In this document: positions 51,790 to 62,073 of the stretch, piece by piece
Numbering within the stretch: position 1 is the stretch's first letter
Layout of the letters: every line of letters begins with the position of its first letter
Origin: Aldrovandia affinis
Taxonomy: Eukaryota > Chordata > Actinopteri > Notacanthiformes > Halosauridae
Assembly (NCBI GenBank): GCA_029706075.1
Contig: JAINUG010000131.1
Location: 1,922,001 to 1,986,000, forward strand
Length of the DNA: 64,000 nt
Reading direction: 5' to 3'
Position numbers and translations under genes: made by a program
Notes under the pieces: model-generated
Databases searched by the model: none
The model's input: the letters and a program-made list of their open reading frames with translations, nothing else
Told to the model about the DNA's origin: nothing

Positions 51790-54030
51790 CGGCTACAATT
51801 ATGGAAAAATAATTGTCACGGCAACCCTCCCATTGTGAGATCTGTCCCTGGTACCGATGGCAAATACGATGGCAATTGTAAAAACGAAGGTCATTGGAAA
51901 GGGGAATGTCCCATTTTTAAATCTGACCAATTCTCCCCGTCTAAAAATATGCAGGTGTTCTCCAAGCCCGCAGTACAGCCACATTCTGACACTGTTCATG
52001 TCACTGGTTTTCCTAAAACGTCCCATGTCGGCCCAGTGTTCCTGACCCTGATTTTGCTCCTTTTATTAATTGCGGTTTTGTGTCTTTGCAGGGGTGTCAG
52101 GAGAGAAAGCTGGTGCAGTGCGCATGTTATGGGATACAAGGGCTTTACAGAGCTTCATCTTAGATGGTGTTTTGCCTTTTGATGATGAGACTGCTACTGG
52201 GGAGAGTGTGATGGTTCACGGCATAGAAATGACTAGAGTGAATTTTCCTTTGCATAAAATTCACCTATGTGCTGATCTAATACAGGGTAACGTCGTTGTA
52301 GGAGTGAGACCATCCCTACCTGTAGAGGGTGTGCAAGTTATCCTCGGGAATGATCTGGCTAAGGGTTTTGTCTGGAAAGGCATTACTCCGCCTCTGCGGT
52401 TGAAAGCCGAGCCGACAACATCTGGGGAGCTGGATGAGGTTGCCGGCCAACACCCGCAGGTTTTCACAGCCTGTGTGCTGACGCACTCCATGGCCAAGCG
52501 GAACAGCCATGTGTTATGGATACGATCCTCACAGAGGGTGAATCCTCTGATGTAAAGGTGATTACTCTATCCCCTAATGTACCCATTAAGCCACAGCCAA
52601 ATGAAGCTTCACTCTCCCCCTTGCTCACAGTCTCCTGTGACGAACTGATAGCTGAACAGAAGTCTGACCCTACTTTGACCACTTTATTCGACATGAGTCG
52701 TTCAGATGCCGAACTTGAGAACTCAGTCGGGTTACTATGCAGGATGGTTTACTGTTGTGCAAATGGCTGTTACACCCCACTGTGTTAGACGATGTCCAAA
52801 TCACGCAAATTGTACTGCCATTACAATTCAGAGGTGAGGTGATGGGCGTAGCGCATGCTGGTTCGTCTGGGCATTTGGGTGTCCGTAAAACATACGACCG
52901 TGTTCTCTGTCAATTCTATTGGCCCAAATTGAAACGCGACATGTTTGACAAGTCTCCGGCAAACCGAATATCAAAATTCTCCTCGCACCTCTCGAGCCCA
53001 TCCGTGTGATGGAGGAAAATCCTTTTTGGATTGTGTTGGCCCCCTTCCAATGAGATTTGGTGTTTGTTGACTGTGATGTGCAGGAGCACTGGTTTTACTG
53101 CGAGCGACTTTGTCTTCGGACATACTGTGAGGGCTCCATTGCATTTGATTGCTGATGAGTGGAACCTCCTAAAAGCCTATTGTCCTATGTTAATGACTTC
53201 CATCTGAGGCTGTGTAGAGTGTGCGAGTTGGCGAGGGAAGGTCTATCTGTTGCAGTCTAGGGTGAAGTTGTGATCACAGGGCTGAAAGCCGGCAGTTTCG
53301 ACCTGGTGATTGAGTGTTGACGCTGTTGCCTATACTTGGTTACCCATTCTGGGCCGGGGTGTAGTGGTCCTTGCGCTGTGGAGCGTCGTGTGTCAGGCTT
53401 GGATTGTTTGGTCCGTGCTCCTGATTGAGGGAGGAAGTTTCAGTTGTGTCACATTGGCTTGGTAAAGCCTTTTTGCGCTCCTCGGTCTGCCACGGGGCCC
53501 ATGTCCACGGTTAGCTGTTTGTTTTTCCAGGCCGGTGAGTTGTTGGGTCGCTTGGCCGCTTCCTTCAGTGACAGTGTTGCTGATGGCCTCTCTGATTCTG
53601 GCAAGACTGAAGACTTTGGGTTGCCAGGTGGGCCTGTGTTTCAGGGGCAATTGAAAGGTTCTGGGTGTCTCACCATGTTGGAGTCCCAGTTGTCTTGTCT
53701 GGCTGGGGAGCAGCGCTCTGGCATTGTTGGTTTGACTAATTCGCGTTTGTCCTTGTTTTCCGACGCGCCATCCCAATGTGGTTGAGCGTGACATCGATGT
53801 TGGTGGTGCTGAACCGGTTGAACAGCGTTTTTGCCGTGTCCCATTTGAGAGGCGCAGAATCTTAGCAGTGGAAGTGGCAATAAGATCTTTTACAACTGTG
53901 CCACATGTGTGCTACTGTCAAAACTACCGGAATTGTCAAGAACATGCCTTATTTCGCCTCTGTCCTGGATTAGCGCTACTGTCTACCTTAATGTGCCACC
54001 ATCCTGGAGTAATACTAGTGATTTGAAAAG
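51790..54030 (+). pseudogene. Ty3/Gypsy retrotransposon relic with PR-IN-RT order (Gmr1-like)
   Basis: In order: a Gag zinc-knuckle remnant (CKNEGHWKGECP near 51877-51910, first Cys lost). A retropepsin follows (52085-52380: MLWDTRALQSFILDGVLPF, active-site DTG changed to DTR; VQVILGNDLAKGFVWKG). The integrase HHCC part is at 52830-52950 (GHLGVRKTYDRVLCQFYWPK), the IN core is mostly deleted, and the IN C-terminal part includes FTASDFVFGHTVRAPLHLIA near 53095 and CHIGLVKPF near 53446. Last comes the RT N-terminal lead-in VERDIDVGGAEPVEQRF, then CRVPFERRRI at about 53780-53860. RT palm, RNase H and LTRs are not seen. Integrase before RT is the Gmr1 arrangement. Many stops and frameshifts are present. 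Confidence 0.85.
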
Positions 54031-55075
54031 AAATCTAGAGCCCTCTATGTCATCTGGCATAAGAATGTTTTAATATTTATTTGGTGCTTTTGAAGATTTT
54101 AGATTGTTATTTTGGAGGGTGCTTCTTAGAACGTGTCACAGAATCTTGTGCATTGTATTTCACCTCATTCTGTTGCTAAGTGTAATTCCCAATTAAATAA
54201 ATGCTCCTCAAAATGATTCCTGTCCTCAACCTTACTTTACTACTTTCAATGAAAAAAACAAAAACTAAACTATCTTACCCCACCTTCTAAATTCTATCAT
54301 GGATGCTTTTTTCTCTTGTTCTCACTCCTAAAGTGACATAAAACATCTACAAGTGATGCCTTTTGGGTGATTAACTGCACCAGAAATTACATAGTGAAAT
54401 ATGGACAGTTTAAATGTGCCCACTGTTTGCTTCCCTTCTGCAAATTGGCCTGTTTGGAATGAGCAGAGGCGCTCCAGGATTAATTGAGTCGTGGATGTTT
54501 TTGGCCCAGCATGGCTTCCAGGGAGAAGGGCTGAAAGGGGAACCCAGACCAGCCAAAGTAAAGAAAGCATCTCATTAATATATGATTAATAGCAGCTGGC
54601 AAGTTGATTAATTAGTATTTGTGACAGTAAACCTTTAACAGGGCTGCTTGCCTTCTCTTGGATATTGGAATGCCCGCTTGTTTTTTTTAACCCCAACACC
54701 CCCTTCCCTACAATTGTCTTTAAAGAGCAGACAACTTTGCATATTCCAGTCTTGTCTGATTTCATTCTCCTCCTCTCGAGAAGAGCATGCCAGGAATGAA
54801 GGCCCTCAAACATGATTGATTGCTTTGCTTTTTTATTTGCAAGTTGGAAATCCAGAGGAGGTTATTTTTGCCCTCTATATATTTTTCTCTCCTCTGCTCT
54901 CCTCTCCTCCAATTGTTCTTCCTCGTCTGGCAGAGGTCTCTGGGCTCATCAGGACAGGAATTTCCCCCAGCTTTGCTGTAGAATTGATTTGAGTCACTGG
55001 TGTATGAGTTTGTGTATTTTTCTCACAGTCTCCCACTACTACATTTGCCCTACACACTCATGAACACGCACAAAC
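54031..55075. other. Unique DNA; candidate conserved island near 54.55-54.85 kb
   Basis: No ORF of note. TTAATATATGATTAATAGCA and GTTGATTAATTAGTA near 54575-54620 cluster homeodomain-type cores in repeat-free DNA. By eye this resembles a fish conserved non-coding element. Confidence 0.3.
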
Positions 55076-55077
55076 AC

Positions 55078-55091
55078 ATCACACACACACA

Positions 55092-55133
<42 letters not shown>

Positions 55134-55345
55134 CAATATATGCCTCTTCTGCACACATAGACACATCCACATGTACAATCACTCATTCAATCACACACAC
55201 ACACACACACAAACACACACAATCACATGCACTCACACTGCATGCCTCCCCTCATCTGCACAAGTACCCACACCTTATACCCACTTACATACATTCTGGC
55301 TTACTCATTCAAACACACACATACACATACCCACACACAAATATA
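55078..55345. repeat. (CA)n microsatellite, pure then degenerate
   Basis: A CA run at about 55078-55130, then a further 200 bp of degenerate CA/ACAC with CACACAAACACACAC pieces. The ORF reading Thr-His repeats is a translation of the repeat. Confidence 0.92.
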
Positions 55346-55940
55346 ATACAGAAAGATGTATTTCTCTGTGCAAAAGAAACATACTCTGCTGTTGGAGGAA
55401 TAAAAACAGTACTTTATCGTTCTTAAACTGTTGGATGTTGAACATCCAAGGGATTTATTTATTTATTTATTTTTATCACTGACTGACTGGAGCCATTTTG
55501 GACTTGTTCATCATCTTACACCAAGGCCACTGCACAATTCATAAAGGGATTATTGTCACCACAAAACAATAATCTAGAATTATTAGTATTTGATGACTGA
55601 ACATGGGCCTATTGTCATATATCCATCTTTAAATGTATCCTCACTTACTTTCAATTGTTAGGATCAAGATGAGATATTGGTTTGTTATATAGTTATCAAA
55701 ATCAGAGAATATAGAGAGCACATGCAATGTTATACTGCAAAGGTATTCAAGGTTGATTTAACATTGCATTTTCCATTCAGTATCCTATTACCAATAAATA
55801 TTAATACATACATCATCATTTCCTAAATTATGAAAGATCAAAGTCATCTGAATCTGAAAAGGGGGTATGCACTGATATCTTCTGGTGCAAAGCATAATAA
55901 TTTTATTACTTAACTTTACTAGTAACACAATAGTATAAAT
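55346..55940. other. AT-rich non-coding DNA
   Basis: No feature was recognised. Confidence 0.4.
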
Positions 55941-55945
55941 GTACT

Positions 55946-56110
55946 TGTGGAAGGCATCGGTCTATCGACAGGAGAATCAGGGTGATTAACAGCCACGCCT
56001 ACTAGCAGGGCAGCTGAGGCACAGAGCTGTGTGGCATTTTCTAAATGTACCTGTGTGCCTTAAAACTGCTCTGCTTTCTCAGTACGTAGCTGGAAAACAG
56101 GAGCCAAACA
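55946..56110 (+). mobile_element. LTR 5' fragment of the 35-kb/57-kb LTR family
   Basis: It starts TGTGGAAGGCATCGGTC, as the solo LTR at 34938 does, and then follows the LTR at 56840 closely (GGTGATTAACAGCCACGCCT against GGTGATTAACAGCCATGCCT). The match fades at about 56110. No LTR end or target duplication was found, so it is truncated or diverged. Confidence 0.75.
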
Positions 56111-56834
56111 GTAGGGAGAGGAGAGGAGAGGAGATTGCCAGTGGCGAATAGTCTCTGATCCCTGTATCCGGCTGTTCCCGAAGCCCAAGACAGAGCAGTA
56201 CCCTGCTGAGTGCCATAGAGGGCTCCCCTCTCTCCCACCTGATCACCCAGCATGCCAGCTTGCATGAACAACATCAACATGCTGTCCCAAGCCATCACAA
56301 TGTCAGAAGTGTTTGTGGATTTCTTTGAGAAAACATAGGGATATCGCTAGGGGTAGAGTTGTGCAAGGGGTCCGGCAGCAGCAGGGGCGTATTCACTGTG
56401 GACTGAGGGTGATGATGCCACAGGTGACAATGACCTGGGGGAAGGAACTCTTGCTTCACCGCGAGGAGACAGAAATGTCACTTCAGAGAATGCAGGGGTG
56501 GGGCCAACAGCTCTCCCCTGATCCCTCCCTCGAGCAGTCATGAGACGAGATGCACAGGCAAGTAGCTGGCCAAGTGATTAAGAATGATGGCCAGCTGCTT
56601 GATGTGGGGCAGGCAGGGACACACCCCTATTTTTGTATTTTACAGGATTGATGGTATCGGGTGAGTCACGACACAGGAGAGGACATTGCAGGCAAATTAA
56701 CTAATGTGAATAGTAGTGTATATTGATCTGATAATGTAATCATAAAATGTGTGTTCACCATGTGGCATTTTGGAATGAGGTCCCAGAGTATTTGTTGTGT
56801 GCTGCTAGTCTCAAGATGTGTGAGAATTGGTATA
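56111..56834. other. Sequence between two related LTR pieces, unassigned
   Basis: This 0.7-kb stretch lies between two direct LTR-like copies and could be the remnant of an internal region. Its ORFs (56313-56543 + and 56347-56541 -) show no gag, pol or env motif I recognise. It includes a short (GGAGA)n run near 56113. Confidence 0.35.
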
Positions 56835-56839
56835 CAGTC

Positions 56840-57305
56840 TGTGGAAGGCGCTGGTCAAGGCGGGAGGGGAATAGGGGTGATTAACAGCCATGCCTACTGG
56901 CAGGGCAGCTAGGGCACACAACTGTGTAGCATGATCTAATTGTACCTGTGCTCTGCTCTCTTAGTAGGTGGCTGGAACATGGGAGCTGAATCTTGTCCGA
57001 GAGAGAACCTGCATAATGTAACTGAGAAGTAGTGAATGTCTGTCTGTCTGTCTGTTGTGAAATAAGTGTTTGGGCGAAAGGCGCTTTTTTACTTAGTTTG
57101 TTATTTTTATTTGTTGTTTTTAGCCGAAGCCTGTGAAGGGGATGGCCAAAGTGTTTTCTTTCATTTGTACAGTGTCGGTTCTCTCTCTCTCTCCCTCTCT
57201 CTCTCATTGTGGGAGAGATAATAAAAATCCTGGTCTGCAGACCAAAAGATCAAATTCCTGTCCTGCTGTTGATCCAATCCAGGTTGTGTCGCACGGCATG
57301 TGACA
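56840..57305 (+). mobile_element. Solo LTR, 466 bp, with 5-bp TSD
   Basis: It starts TGTGGAAGGCG and ends GCATGTGACA, flanked by CAGTC on both sides (56835-56839 and 57306-57310). An AATAAAAATCC polyadenylation-type signal lies near 57220, after a (CT)n run at about 57180-57205. It is related to the LTR at 34938-35813 at both ends, including the AAAATCYG-GTCYGYAGACC block, but is about 400 bp shorter and lacks the 7SL-like segment. Confidence 0.9.
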
Positions 57306-57511
57306 CAGTCATATATTGGCACAGATAATCTAACTAGGCATAGATTGTGGTAATGTTACATACTATTGATGTTCTATCGATGTTAGTGTGTGGAATTGTA
57401 TTTAATTTAGCGTCAATTTGTTAACTGAAATAGAGATGCAGCTGAAGTTAAACTAACTGACAAGTTGCTGTGAAATTAACAAATGTATATAATTCTGTAT
57501 GTGGTAATATA

Positions 57512-57795
57512 CAGTGGGTTCGGAAAGTATTCAGACCCCCTTACATTTTTCACTCTTTGTCATATTGCAGCCATTTGCTAAAATCAATTAATTTAATTTT
57601 TTTTCCTCGTTCATGCACACACAGCACCCAATATTGTCAGAAAAACACAGACTTGTAGAAATTTTTGCTGATTTATTACAAAATAAACACTGAAATATCA
57701 CATGGCCATAAGTATTCAGACCCTTTGCTGTGACACTTGTATATTTAACTCAGGTGCTGTCCAATTCTTCTGATCATCCTTGAGATGGGCCTACA
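57512..57795. mobile_element. Tc1-like terminal fragment
   Basis: TA followed by CAGTGGGTTCGGAAAGTATT begins at 57510, and internal strings such as GGCCATAAGTATTCAGACCC and CAGGTGCTGTCCAATTCTTC match the 5' non-coding part of a fish Tc1 family. Transposase sequence is absent; the piece ends at about 57795. Confidence 0.82.
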
Positions 57796-57937
57796 CCTTC
57801 ACAACAGTGGACATTACATCAGTTTTTTTATTTTTACAAGGTAATATTTTTTTAGATAAATTGGTTGGCAATGTGCCAGAGGTCACAAGGAAATCCACAA
57901 GCACACAGGCAGAGCAGAAGATCCCCCAAAAGCAATC

Positions 57938-58687
57938 ATGTCTGGAGAGAGAAAAATACTATTCGATACGCCGGGTAAGTAATCATTTCTACCATGTCTA
58001 ATGATTATTATTTTATATTGTTAATCAAAAACTGTTTTTAAGTTTGGGTTGGGTTTAGTTGTGAAACATGGCTTTTTCATTTTATCTTTAAAGGGTGGCG
58101 ATGCGCTCCTGTTAATAACCTGTGAAGAAACATGGATTTAAAAAAAAAATTTTTTTTATACATTTGTATGTTTGTTTTAGAAATCCCAAGCTCTTCACAT
58201 ATAGCCGAAGGTAATAAAAACACGTTTTAACCGTATAATCTGATTAGCTATTACGATATTTTGTCTGAAAGTAACTAATGTCTTGTTATCATTTTTTCCA
58301 GCATTTTCATCCCTAGAGGTGTCTGATCAACCTGTAGCGAAAAAAGCTAGAATATTTATCCACAACGGTACGTACTTGTTTTAAAATGTTTTAGACATAA
58401 AATACAAAGGTTTTGGCAATTTAAATAATTTTGTATGCTACACAGAAATTAGCGACGAGGAGCTGCTTTCTATACAAGATCCCGTGCTGGAAACACGCTT
58501 GCGAATGACCACAGTAGGTATTGCCCATATCCTACCGCAAACATGCTTGTTAGATAACATTATTAGTTTTTTTTGTCTGACCTGTTTTTGGCTTCATTTT
58601 TATTTTCCAGCACAGGATTCCACAGACTTTCAGCTGTTTGAACTGGAGGCCCCAAACAGGCCAGACATTTCACATAGCGCTGTATAA
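57938..58687 (+). CDS. Predicted five-exon small gene upstream of PolB, unknown function
   Basis: Predicted exons: 57938-57974, 58181-58210, 58302-58367, 58446-58517 and 58611-58687. Each junction can be read as GT...AG (donors GTAAGT, GTAATA, GTACGT, GTATTG; acceptors TTTTAG, TTCCAG, CACAG, TTCCAG) and with this choice every intron is phase 1. Together they give 282 nt, 93 codons plus stop, with no internal stop. Exon 1 starts MSGERKILFDTP; exon 3 carries a basic AKKARI cluster that could be a nuclear signal; exon 4 is acidic (EISDEELLSIQD). A competing donor GTAGGT at 58514 with acceptor CACAG at 58615 also keeps frame. I recognise no family. Its position just before PolB suggests an early or regulatory gene of the viral-type element, but host origin is possible. 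Confidence 0.5.
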
Positions 58688-58798
58688 GTAGTGAACGATT
58701 ATATTGATTTTTCCCATCCACCGGGCAGGCTATCCGGCGCTGAAATTCGAGACTTAATCCCTTCAACGGCCGATGTAACTCGTCCTGGACGCTCGTAA
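58688..58798 (+). pseudogene. Open segment after the small gene, possible frameshifted continuation
   Basis: Directly after the stop of the five-exon gene, the frame from 58688 is open for 36 codons (VVNDYIDFSHPPGRLSGAEI) and ends with TAA at 58796-58798. It could be a C-terminal part separated by a frameshift. Evidence is limited to continuity and an unforced protein-like composition. Confidence 0.3.
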
Positions 58799-58951
58799 AG
58801 CGTTGAACACTAACCCGGCCGCAGGATGATGACTGCACCTCACAGAAATGACAGTACACAAGGCGGAGCTCTCATGATCACCACCTCATGAGTTACAAAG
58901 GAACATTAATACTTTGCAGAAGGTTTTGGCTTGGTGTGAAGTTAAAAAATA

Positions 58952-59224
58952 ATGGCATTTAAAAGAACCCACAACGACAGCTTTGATTCTGTAGAATTAA
59001 ACCCAGAGTTCATAGAGATAGTCGATGCGCTAAACAACGATCTAAGACCCCCTGAAATGAGACATGTGGTTAATCAAATTAATGATCCGTACACACCCCA
59101 AAATAACAATAGTTACACGCCACATAGCCCTCAACAGAACAAGATTTTTGAAGAAATTGACGAGGGTATAGAACATAGCAAAAGATTGCGCATTAGGAGG
59201 AGGATATCAATCTTTGTTTACTAG
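58952..59224 (+). pseudogene. N-terminal segment of the Maverick-type polymerase polyprotein (probable)
   Basis: Ninety codons from ATG 58952 (MAFKRTHNDSFDSVELNPEF), acidic and Asn-rich, with VDALNND and PEMRHVVNQIND. A similar VDELNNED string follows in the next 60 bp, and EIRYAANTINEQQD recurs near 59260-59300, so a short unit seems to be repeated. The frame stops at 59222-59224, but the same style of sequence continues in the frame of the next ORF (59313), so I read both as one gene broken by a frameshift. Variable N-terminal extensions are usual in this polymerase group. No domain is recognised. Confidence 0.45.
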
Positions 59225-59312
59225 AAATGGTTGATGAATTAAATAACGAGGATTCAACATAGAAATTAGATATGCGGCTAATACAATTAATGAGCAGCAG
59301 GACACCGATCAC

Positions 59313-61547
59313 TTGGAACCTATGGTAGAAACTGTAAATCAGGTGATGCATACTTCCATATTTGACCATTTGGATAACGCACTACATAACTTACAACAAG
59401 GTGGTGCTGCCCCTGATGCTGATGGCAACGACGCCCCACAACCAAACCAGGTTGTTCACAGGGAGCGCTTCAATAATATTGAAGTTAGGCAGCACTTCAA
59501 TTTTGCAAGGCTTTGTGCCGTTGAAAGTTATGCAGAATTTTATACTCTAGTTTTAGAAACCCTGGAGACTCTTTTAAACAGAGTCACAGAGCTAGCTGGT
59601 GAAAATGATCTGTTACAGCTAGAATTATGGAGTGATTCATTGATGAATTATGTTTCTGTCCATTTACCGAGGGGTGAGATCAATATAGATGCTTTTCTCA
59701 CAATGCTTGAGAATATTGTACCTTTGAGTAACTTTGATATACTTACAGATGAAACCTTGGAGCTAGTGGTGCAGATTGTGCGTAACCCTAATGGCAGGGC
59801 CCCACGCAGGAAGTTATCCAGTATTTTACTAGATAAAATAATTAGTCTGAAAATGAAACACCTCTTTATATTTTATAATCTAGACAACAATCTTTGTTTT
59901 GCTGCTTGCGTGTCTAAGCTTTTACAACCCAAAATCATTGATGTTGAGGCCGTGAATATCGGTCGAGCGTTACAAAGCTCCGCAGGGTTTTCGGAACAGC
60001 ATTGTGTGGCTTGTCAGACATTAGTAAATTTGAACAAATTCTGGATGTCAAGATTGTGGTGTTTTATCAGTGTCCGGACAATAATACCTTTCTGAAGTTT
60101 CAAACCCGTGCAAACCCCCAACCCAAAACCGTTTTCTATACCTCCAGGAAAATCATTACTATGGTATCAAAAATCCTGAGGGGCTTTTTGGTTGTTCAAT
60201 ATACTTTTAATATTGTTACAAAGGGTATAACAATAAAGCAGAACATTCTTGCGCCTTCAGTTGTAATGTATGTCTTAATAATCAATGCCACAGACAACCC
60301 CGAGAAATAATTAAATGCGCGGACTGTCTACGCTTCTGTAAGTGGCACTACTGCTTTGAGCTACATAAGGCTGTAAAACCACATGCTATCGGCAAACTGG
60401 TTAGTCTCTGTGATTTGCGCAAATATTGTCCAAGATGTAATCGAATCCATTATGTTAGCATTGCTAAACCAAAACCACATAAATGTGTGGCTGATTATTG
60501 TTTCTCATGCAAAGAGAAGTTTATTCCAGAAGTTCAAGCAGAAGTGTTTCACCCAGCCTGCCAAACCCAAGGAGATGTGTGAAAAGTAAAATTTTTATGA
60601 TTTTGAGAGCAGGCAAAATACTGGAGTACACATTGCCTAGTATATCTGCTGTATAGTTTTTAAGGGGGGATGCTGGGCATCAGAGGGGGACACATATGTC
60701 AAGGCTTTTTTGAGCAAATACAGAAGGCCAAAATACAGAGGATACACATTTATCGCACATAATTCCAGGGGGTATGATGGTTACTTGATGATGAATTAAT
60801 TAGTTATGCAAGGTTTTACCCCAGAGGTCATTGCCTAAGGCAGTAAACTCCTATGCTTTGCAGATACCAATTTTAAACAGAGGTACGTTGACAGTTTCAG
60901 TTTTTGACCAATTAAGCTTAGTGCTATGCCTAAGGCCCTGGGGTTTACAAAGAGGGGGTATTTCCCCCATTTTTGGAACACCACACAGAACCAAAATGAT
61001 GTAGTCATTTTACGGGAAGCGTGTTTAAGGTTTAGATCTGAGGTGTTGAGCGGTGGAGGCCCTGATCCTCTGCAGTGTCTTACTATTGCTTCCATATGTA
61101 TGAAAATGTTCAGGACACATTTTTTGCCGAGAGACCATGACATCAACGGAGAAATACAATCGGTCACAAAAGTCTTTCTCCAATGCATCCATTCAATGGT
61201 TAAAATATTTGTCAGCTAACTCGAAGGTTCCTATGCAACATGCTCTCAATCACGGTGAGACTAAAGTAGGCCCTTATTACGTTGATGGCTACTCTGAGGT
61301 TGACGGACGCACACAATTTGCCGGATGTTTCTACCATGGGTGCCCAAAATGTTTCGACTCAAACAGTCAACACCCCCTAACAAAAATTCAATTTGGCTTG
61401 ATGCATCAGCATTTCCTAAACAAAATAGAAAATCTAAAAATGACCTACAATTTGAGAGTTAAGGTTTTATGGGAACACGAGTGGGAGGGGCTCAAAAGAC
61501 TTGTGCAAAAGTCCAAGCTTTTCTGAAAACCTTTGATTTTCCAGAGC
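59313..61547 (+). pseudogene. Protein-primed-type family B DNA polymerase, N-terminal and exonuclease half
   Basis: Fragments in family order: RNPNGRAPRRKLSSILLDKI and NLDNNLCFAACVSKLL (59785-59930), the conserved lead-in of Maverick/Polinton polymerases; a Cys-His-rich finger region (60250-60580, CADCLRFCKWHYCFELHK and YCFSCKEKF); exonuclease motif I (YDFESRQNTGVH near 60598); motif II (FIAHNSRGYDGYLM near 60755); PKALGFTKRGYFPHFWNTTQ at 60929; IASICMKMFRTHFLPRD near 61087; and GPYYVDGYSEVDGRTQFAGC followed by FYHGCPKCFD (about 61272-61350), typical of this polymerase group. It ends at the L2 junction. At least five frameshifts and stops break it. Replication by protein priming is known for the family and not testable here. 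Confidence 0.88.
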
Positions 61548-62073
61548 GATCCGGGCGCCTGGCAGCCGCTCATCGCGGTTTCGTCTCTTCTCTGTCCTGA
61601 CCCCTCGCTGGTGGAACGACCTTCCACAATCAGTCAGGACCGCGGAATCACTTGCGATCTTACATTTTTACATTTTACATTTCAAGCATTTAGCAGATGC
61701 TCTTATCCAGAGCGACTTACAAGATGTGCATAAATACATGGTAGGAACAATCATAGCACAAGAGATCAGTGCAGTAATACAGCAATAGACATCATTGCAG
61801 GCATCTGCGTACCATACCTGTAACACTGGGAAGGAAAAGGTTAGTAATTCCACAAGACACTCAGACACTCAGACTCCACTACCACCAAACTCTGTACATC
61901 TAGCTAATTGTCATCACCACTGCCTACTTGCTCTACACTGTATACCCCTGCTTACTCCACTTAATAAAAATGTTTTAAAAACTAACCTTTTCCTTCCCAG
62001 TGTTACAGGTATAGTACGCAGCTACCTGCAATGATGTATATCGCTGTATTACTGCACTGATCTCTTTTTAAAA
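61548..62073. mobile_element. L2 debris, forward copy with an inverted L2 tail inside, replacing part of PolB
   Basis: A forward L2 piece (61582-61661) matches 16141-16220 with one difference. An inverted L2 3' end follows (about 61662-61850, GCTCTTATCCAGAGCGACTT), then forward L2 3' sequence again (about 61870-62073), stopping short of the natural L2 terminus. This fits one L2 tail inserted in reverse into another L2, together with loss of the polymerase part between the HGCPKCF region and motif B. Confidence 0.85.

Noticed and set aside
55000..55482. 160-codon His-Thr-rich ORF
   Set aside because: It is driven by the CA repeat; no start context or domain.
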